NCBI RefSeq assembly: GCF_020616555.1
Contig: NZ_CP085173.1
Span: forward strand, 5,100,001-5,164,000
Reading direction: 5' to 3'
Source of the DNA: Streptomyces longhuiensis
GTDB taxonomy: Bacteria; Actinomycetota; Actinomycetes; Streptomycetales; Streptomycetaceae
DNA: 64,000 nucleotides
A model generated the notes under the pieces. The model did no database searches, was not told the origin of the DNA, and saw only the letters and a list, made by a program, of their open reading frames with translations. The stretch's first letter is position 1; every line of letters begins with the position of its first letter. Position numbers and translations under genes: made by a program. Positions 60,083 through 64,000 of the stretch are shown in pieces.

Positions 60083-61731
60083 GAGGCCAGCTCCTCGACG
60101 TCGTGGGCGGCCGGCGCGGGCTGCGCGGGCACGGTCCGCACGGGACGCGCCATGGCCTTGAAGGAGCTGCCCGCCCGGCGCAGCGCCGCGCGCACCTCGG
60201 CCGGTTCGGGCGCGGTCAGGGCCGCGATGTGTCCGTCGGGCCGTACGAGTACGGCCTTGGGCTCCTTGCCGAGCAATGGGGCGAAACCCGGCCAGGCGGA
60301 GATGTCCTGCACGGTGACGCCCTCGGGCGCGGCCACCGTCAGCGCTTCTCGGCTCGCCACCCAGCCGGAGTCCTGCCGCTCGCCCGCCCACAGCAGCAGC
60401 GAGAGCCGCGCCGGGTCGATCGAGGGCCAGCGTTCGGCGCCCTGCTGAGGGGTGCCGTGCGCGGCGAACACGGGGAGGCGGTCACCGGCGCGGACCTTGC
60501 GGGTGAGGCCGGGCAGGGTGTCGCGCAGGGACTCGGCGGGCCGGTAGCTGACGTCGTGCTGCGCCATCAGCGGGGCGCCGAAGCGCTGGAGGAGACCGGT
60601 GCGCGAGGCCAGGCGCAGGGCGCCGTCGCGGGCCGCTATCTCGTGGCGCCGCTTGAACAGGCCCCAGCTGGTCTGCTTGGCGGTGGTCAGGACGATGCGC
60701 TCGGCGGCCAGGTGCCGGTCGGAGTCGTACGTGTCGAGGATGCCCGGCTCGAACAGGCCGTTGACGACACCGGTGAGCTTCCAGGCGAGGTTGACCGCGT
60801 CCTGGATACCGGTGTTCATGCCCTGCGCGCCGGCCGCGCTGAACACATGGGCGGCGTCGCCCGCGAGGAACACGCGCCCCGCGCGCATCGTCTCGGCGAC
60901 CCTGCGCCGGGCCCGGAAGATCGTCGACCAGTCCAGCTTGCCGACCAGGCCGGGGCGTGGCGAGCGCTCGTCGAGGAAGTGCTGGAACAGCTCGCGCGGC
61001 GGGCCCTGCTCCTTGTCCCAGTCCGGCACGCTGATCGCGAGCCGGAACTGCCCGTTGCCGAACGGCGCGATGCCGAGGGCGCCGGTGCGCGAGTAGCAGT
61101 AGACGAGCGAGTGGGGGTCCATGTCGCCGTCGACCGGACCGTCACCGATGGCGAAGAGCACGTCGTTGCCGGTGCCGAGGAGCTCGATGCCGGCGAACTC
61201 GCGGACCGCGCTGCGGGCGCCGTCCGCGCCGATCACCCAGTCCGCCTCGATCTGCTCGACGCGCCCTTCGGCGCCCTCCACCTCGGCGACCGGGCGCGGC
61301 CCGGACGTGTCGAGGCCGGTGAGCGTCCCGAACTCGATCTCGCCGCCGTACGCGGCGAGCCGGGTGCGGATGACCTCTTCGGTGGTGTCCTGCGGGATGA
61401 CCACACCGAAGGGGTACGGGGTGTCGGTCAGCCGGCTCATCTCGATGGCGCCGATGGCCCGCTTGTCGGAGTAGTACTGCACGGAGTCGAGGCGGTTGCC
61501 CGCGTCGACGACGCCCTGGGCGGCGCCGATCCGGCCGAGGAGCTCCAGGCTGCGCGGCCAGACCACGCTGGCCCGGGAGTGCTGGACGGGCCCGGCGGCC
61601 GAGTTGTCGATCAGTCTCACCGGAACGCCCTGGCTGAGCAGTTCGGTGGCGAGCACCAGGCCCACGGGGCCCGCGCCCACGACGAGGACGGGACGTCGTC
61701 CGCCGGGGCCCTCGCGCAGAGGGATCGTCAT
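60079..61731 (-). CDS. FAD-dependent monooxygenase (PheA/TfdB class)
   Basis: A 550-residue group A flavoprotein hydroxylase. VLVVGAGPVGLVLATELLSQGVPVRLID binds the FAD ADP moiety, a second FAD/NADPH motif is WVIGADGARSAVREFAG, and FLAGDAAHVFSAAGAQGMNTGIQDAVNLAWKL binds the ribityl chain. The C-terminal thioredoxin-like region (LLLWAGERQDSGWVA) is present. These enzymes hydroxylate aromatic or activated ring carbons with NADPH and O2. With no aromatic polyketide genes visible, the substrate may be a furan, butenolide or acyl chain. Overlaps the KASIII gene by 4 nt. Confidence 0.92.
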   Translation of the reverse strand: MTIPLREGPGGRRPVLVVGAGPVGLVLATELLSQGVPVRLIDNSAAGPVQHSRASVVWPRSLELLGRIGAAQGVVDAGNRLDSVQYYSDKRAIGAIEMSRLTDTPYPFGVVIPQDTTEEVIRTRLAAYGGEIEFGTLTGLDTSGPRPVAEVEGAEGRVEQIEADWVIGADGARSAVREFAGIELLGTGNDVLFAIGDGPVDGDMDPHSLVYCYSRTGALGIAPFGNGQFRLAISVPDWDKEQGPPRELFQHFLDERSPRPGLVGKLDWSTIFRARRRVAETMRAGRVFLAGDAAHVFSAAGAQGMNTGIQDAVNLAWKLTGVVNGLFEPGILDTYDSDRHLAAERIVLTTAKQTSWGLFKRRHEIAARDGALRLASRTGLLQRFGAPLMAQHDVSYRPAESLRDTLPGLTRKVRAGDRLPVFAAHGTPQQGAERWPSIDPARLSLLLWAGERQDSGWVASREALTVAAPEGVTVQDISAWPGFAPLLGKEPKAVLVRPDGHIAALTAPEPAEVRAALRRAGSSFKAMARPVRTVPAQPAPAAHDVEELAS

Positions 61732-61769
61732 GACAGGTGTGCCTTTCGTCGAGTCGGTGGCTACGGCGG

Positions 61770-62816
61770 TCAGGGGCGGTGCACCACGACGGCGCTCCAG
61801 GTGAATCCCGCGCCGGCGCTCAGCACGGCGGCGTACTCGCCGCGTTCGAGGCGGTACGGGCTCGCGCCCGCGGACAGTGCGGTCAGGTTGGACAGGAGGT
61901 CACCCGCGCCGAGGTGCCCGGTGCGGTCGCCGAGGTCGGCGACCGGCGCGTTCGTGACCTCGGCGACGGCCGGCCCGTACACGTCGCGGGCGGTGGCCCG
62001 GCCGAGCCTCGGGAGCAGCACGGTGCGCAGCTTCCGGCCGCCCTGGCCGATGCCCGCGTCACGCAGCGCGTCGGCGAGGACCTCGCTGGTCTCGCGCCGC
62101 AGCCGGCCGAGGAACTCCGGCTTGCCCTGCGTGGCGAGGAAGGCCTTCTTGGTGCGGCGCACGTCCACGGCGGTGCTGCTCGTGTGCGGCGCCGGGTGGA
62201 ACGCGCCGGTGTCGCGGTGGGCGGTCTCCAGGGCGGGGACGGCCCGGGTCCGCAGGGCGCGCAGGGTGAGCGCGCCCTCCGGTACGTCGTCGGCTGTGGC
62301 GGCCCGTGCGACGACGGCCGCGGTGGCGCCGTCGCCGTACCAGACGCCGTAGTCGCCGGCCCAGCGGTCGAAGCCCGGCCGGGCGAAGCGGTCCGCCGTG
62401 GTCACGAGGACCGGTGCGCCGCCGCCGTCGGCCGCGATGCGGTCCACCGCGGTGCTCAGGGCGGCCGCGGCTCCGTTGCACATCTGCTGGATGCCGGTGG
62501 GGATCGCTGCGTGGGCTCCGGTCCCGGCCGCCACGTAGTGGGCGGGCGACCAGAAGTCGTGGCCCTGGTAGTAGGTCCAGGCGTGCAGGGTGGCCGACAG
62601 GTCCCCGGCCTTCGCACCGACCCGCGACAGGGCGCGGTGCGCGGCCCGTACGGCCATCTGCGGAGCCGACTCCTCGGCGGACACGGGCAGTTGCTCGTAC
62701 CCCATGGCGTCCGCCTCGGTGGCCGTCACCCGGCCGTCGGCGAGCGCGTCGACCGTCTTCTCGGCGGTGGGCGGCAGCCACTGGGCGGCCGACAGCCACA
62801 CATGGCCGGGGATCAC
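61770..62816 (-). CDS. KASIII-like condensing enzyme or acyltransferase
   Basis: A 348-residue KASIII-fold protein. QQMCNGAAAALSTAVDRIA carries the active Cys. The C-terminal region has RTGHLGAGDLLSNLTALSAGASPYRL in place of the FabH Asn loop, so the triad is altered. Such divergent KASIII proteins can act as acyltransferases or use unusual starters (CerJ/ChlB3 type). Start GTG 62816 overlaps the stop of the AfsA-like gene by 4 nt (GTGA). It is the second gene of the nine-gene operon, following the AfsA-like gene, which makes joint action on a beta-ketoacyl unit plausible. Confidence 0.87.
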   Translation of the reverse strand: MIPGHVWLSAAQWLPPTAEKTVDALADGRVTATEADAMGYEQLPVSAEESAPQMAVRAAHRALSRVGAKAGDLSATLHAWTYYQGHDFWSPAHYVAAGTGAHAAIPTGIQQMCNGAAAALSTAVDRIAADGGGAPVLVTTADRFARPGFDRWAGDYGVWYGDGATAAVVARAATADDVPEGALTLRALRTRAVPALETAHRDTGAFHPAPHTSSTAVDVRRTKKAFLATQGKPEFLGRLRRETSEVLADALRDAGIGQGGRKLRTVLLPRLGRATARDVYGPAVAEVTNAPVADLGDRTGHLGAGDLLSNLTALSAGASPYRLERGEYAAVLSAGAGFTWSAVVVHRP

Positions 62817-63877
62817 AGGCACTCCTCCCCCTCGGGCAGCGCGGTGACCGCGGCGGACGTCGTGGTGTGCATCCGGCCGGAGGCGATGACGTCGCCGTCC
62901 TGCACGAAGTCGATGTAGAAGGTCCGCAGGTCCGGCAGCATCAGGCTGAGGTTGTCCTCGTGCGCGTACGGCTCGGTCTTGCGGATGTGGACCGTGGTGG
63001 GCGCGTCGAGCTCGGCGTAGCGCATGAAGTCGAAGTCGAAGCCGGCGACCGTGGTGCGGCTGACCGAGGCGCCCCACAGGTCGGAGACGCCGAGCAGGCA
63101 GAGCTGGCGGGCGGCCTCCATGAGGACCATGCCGGGCACGTGGTCCTGGCCGTGGTCGAACATGCTGCGGTTGTCGAGGGGGATCCGCACCGTGGCGTGC
63201 GCGTTGTCGGTGTCGACGGTGGCGGAGGCGAGCACCACGTTCGACGGGGAGCTGCGGCCCACGAGGTGCGGGGCGACGTAGGCGTTCTCGCGCGGGATGT
63301 CCTTGAAGGGGACGAGTGGCTTGCCGCGGCCCTGGACGCGCACGGCGTCGTAGACCTCGGCCGGTATGTAGCCCACGTCCATCTTGACGAAGCCGAGGCA
63401 CCGCTTGGCCAGCTTCATGTCGATGCCGAAGGTCAGCCGGCGCACATCGCCCGGCGTGCCGCGGCGGTTGCTGGTGCGCACCGAGATCCGCAGCTCGCCG
63501 GGCGTCTCCTCCTCGGGCAGGGTGAGCAGTCCCGGCAGCTCCATGGACCAGGACCGCAGCAGGAACTTGCTCTTGCGCGACACCCCGGCGAACTCGTGCC
63601 CGCCGTACGTCTCGGCCTGCCGGCAGCACTCCAGGAGCAGCATCGGGTCGGGGGCACCGAGCCGCGAGGTGTGCTCGGTGTAGTAGGCGTGGGACGGGGG
63701 GAGCTGGGCCGCGGCGAGGTAGTCGTCCTCGCCGGTCTGCCGGCTGTCCGTCAGAAAGACCTCGGAGAGCGCCCAGCGGTGGAGAAGGGAACGGTCCACG
63801 GTGCGCATGAATTCGAGGTTCGCGGCGCCCGGCAGGCAGGTCTTGGCTGCGGGGGATTCGGCGGTCTCGGTGTTCAT
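62813..63877 (-). CDS. Second AfsA-like (butyrolactone synthase family) protein
   Basis: A 354-residue protein with two AfsA hot-dog units: VDRSLLHRWALSEVFLTDSRQTGEDDYLAAAQLP opens the first and MFDHGQDHVPGMVLMEAARQLCLLG marks the second, with FDHxxDHVPGM as in AfsA. It is only loosely similar to the other AfsA protein in this locus. It is the first gene of the nine-gene operon, with AGGAGG 6 nt before the ATG. It may form an ester between a beta-ketoacyl-ACP made by the operon and a C3 or other alcohol. The promoter lies in the final 123 nt of the window. Confidence 0.92.
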   Translation of the reverse strand: MNTETAESPAAKTCLPGAANLEFMRTVDRSLLHRWALSEVFLTDSRQTGEDDYLAAAQLPPSHAYYTEHTSRLGAPDPMLLLECCRQAETYGGHEFAGVSRKSKFLLRSWSMELPGLLTLPEEETPGELRISVRTSNRRGTPGDVRRLTFGIDMKLAKRCLGFVKMDVGYIPAEVYDAVRVQGRGKPLVPFKDIPRENAYVAPHLVGRSSPSNVVLASATVDTDNAHATVRIPLDNRSMFDHGQDHVPGMVLMEAARQLCLLGVSDLWGASVSRTTVAGFDFDFMRYAELDAPTTVHIRKTEPYAHEDNLSLMLPDLRTFYIDFVQDGDVIASGRMHTTTSAAVTALPEGEECL

Positions 63878-64000
63878 ATTCGTCCTCCTGATGCGGCGCG
63901 AGGCGAGCGGGGAATTCTCCCGAACTCCGGGATTTCCTTTTCTCTTTCCTCGCTTGATTCCATTGTCGAGGGGGGTGGCAAAGCGTTCACTAAAGGCGGC
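63878..64000 (-). promoter_or_regulatory. Promoter region of the nine-gene operon, cut by window edge
   Basis: Comparatively AT-rich, with TTTCCTTTTCTCTTTCC near 63933. At 63980-63994 the minus strand reads TTTAGTGAACGCTTT, sharing TAG-N-GAACG-N-T-N-T with the 49498 operator core. No downstream gene is visible within the window. Confidence 0.4.

Overview
The window is about 70+% GC and is almost certainly Streptomyces chromosome. Evidence includes aspS and metG, a snapalysin with a divergent LysR gene, a PhoX phosphatase behind an 11-bp-repeat PHO box, SARP and ArpA/ScbR-type regulators, many Tat signals and many GTG starts. I called 53 protein genes (one cut by the left edge) and saw no rRNA, tRNA, CRISPR array or intact insertion sequence.

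Left part (about 1-26 kb) looks like conserved core: a SARP fragment, M18 aminopeptidase, acyl-CoA dehydrogenase, SseB-like protein, pirin, AI-2E-type permease, a PAS-GAF-PP2C-kinase phosphatase, aspS, a secreted intradiol-dioxygenase-like protein, metG, a zinc alcohol dehydrogenase, a TerF-like VWA protein, phoX, the snapalysin pair, a FUSC membrane protein and an EEP-family protein. A perfect 14-bp ParB site (parS) lies inside the overlapping 3' ends of the permease and phosphatase genes. Since Streptomyces parS sites cluster near oriC, this part is probably within a few hundred kb of the origin.

Middle part (26-47 kb): a double-IclR regulator, a second plasmid-like ParA/ParB pair with its own AT-rich palindrome, a double-AsnC regulator divergent from an amidase / MFS exporter / amidohydrolase operon, a mechanosensitive-type channel, an acyl-CoA synthetase, a Tat-exported family 8 polysaccharide lyase, an MBL-fold hydrolase and a LysR/MFS pair. 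The amidase gene ends in six 42-bp repeats, five of which carry the in-frame stop codon. The dioxygenase-like gene at 11 kb shows the same pattern with three 30-bp repeats.

Right part (47-64 kb, running off the edge) is the most interesting. It looks like a regulated biosynthetic locus: SARP, a degenerate IS701-type transposase-like protein, two ArpA/ScbR-type receptors, an AfsA-type butyrolactone synthase, an SDR, an HAD protein whose nucleophile Asp is Asn, then a nine-gene minus-strand operon. In transcription order the operon is AfsA-like, KASIII-like, FAD monooxygenase, KASIII, ACP, KASII, aldo/keto reductase, double 3-hydroxyacyl-CoA dehydrogenase, HAD phosphatase. A 28-bp near-palindrome in front of the transposase-like/SARP pair shares its core with sites before the SDR and the receptor gene, and weakly with one before the nine-gene operon. 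My reading is a gamma-butyrolactone/butenolide/furan-type signal or product pathway with its own beta-ketoacyl-ACP supply, switched by a receptor acting on shared operators. The product is unknown. All functional calls come from reading the sequence, without database searches.
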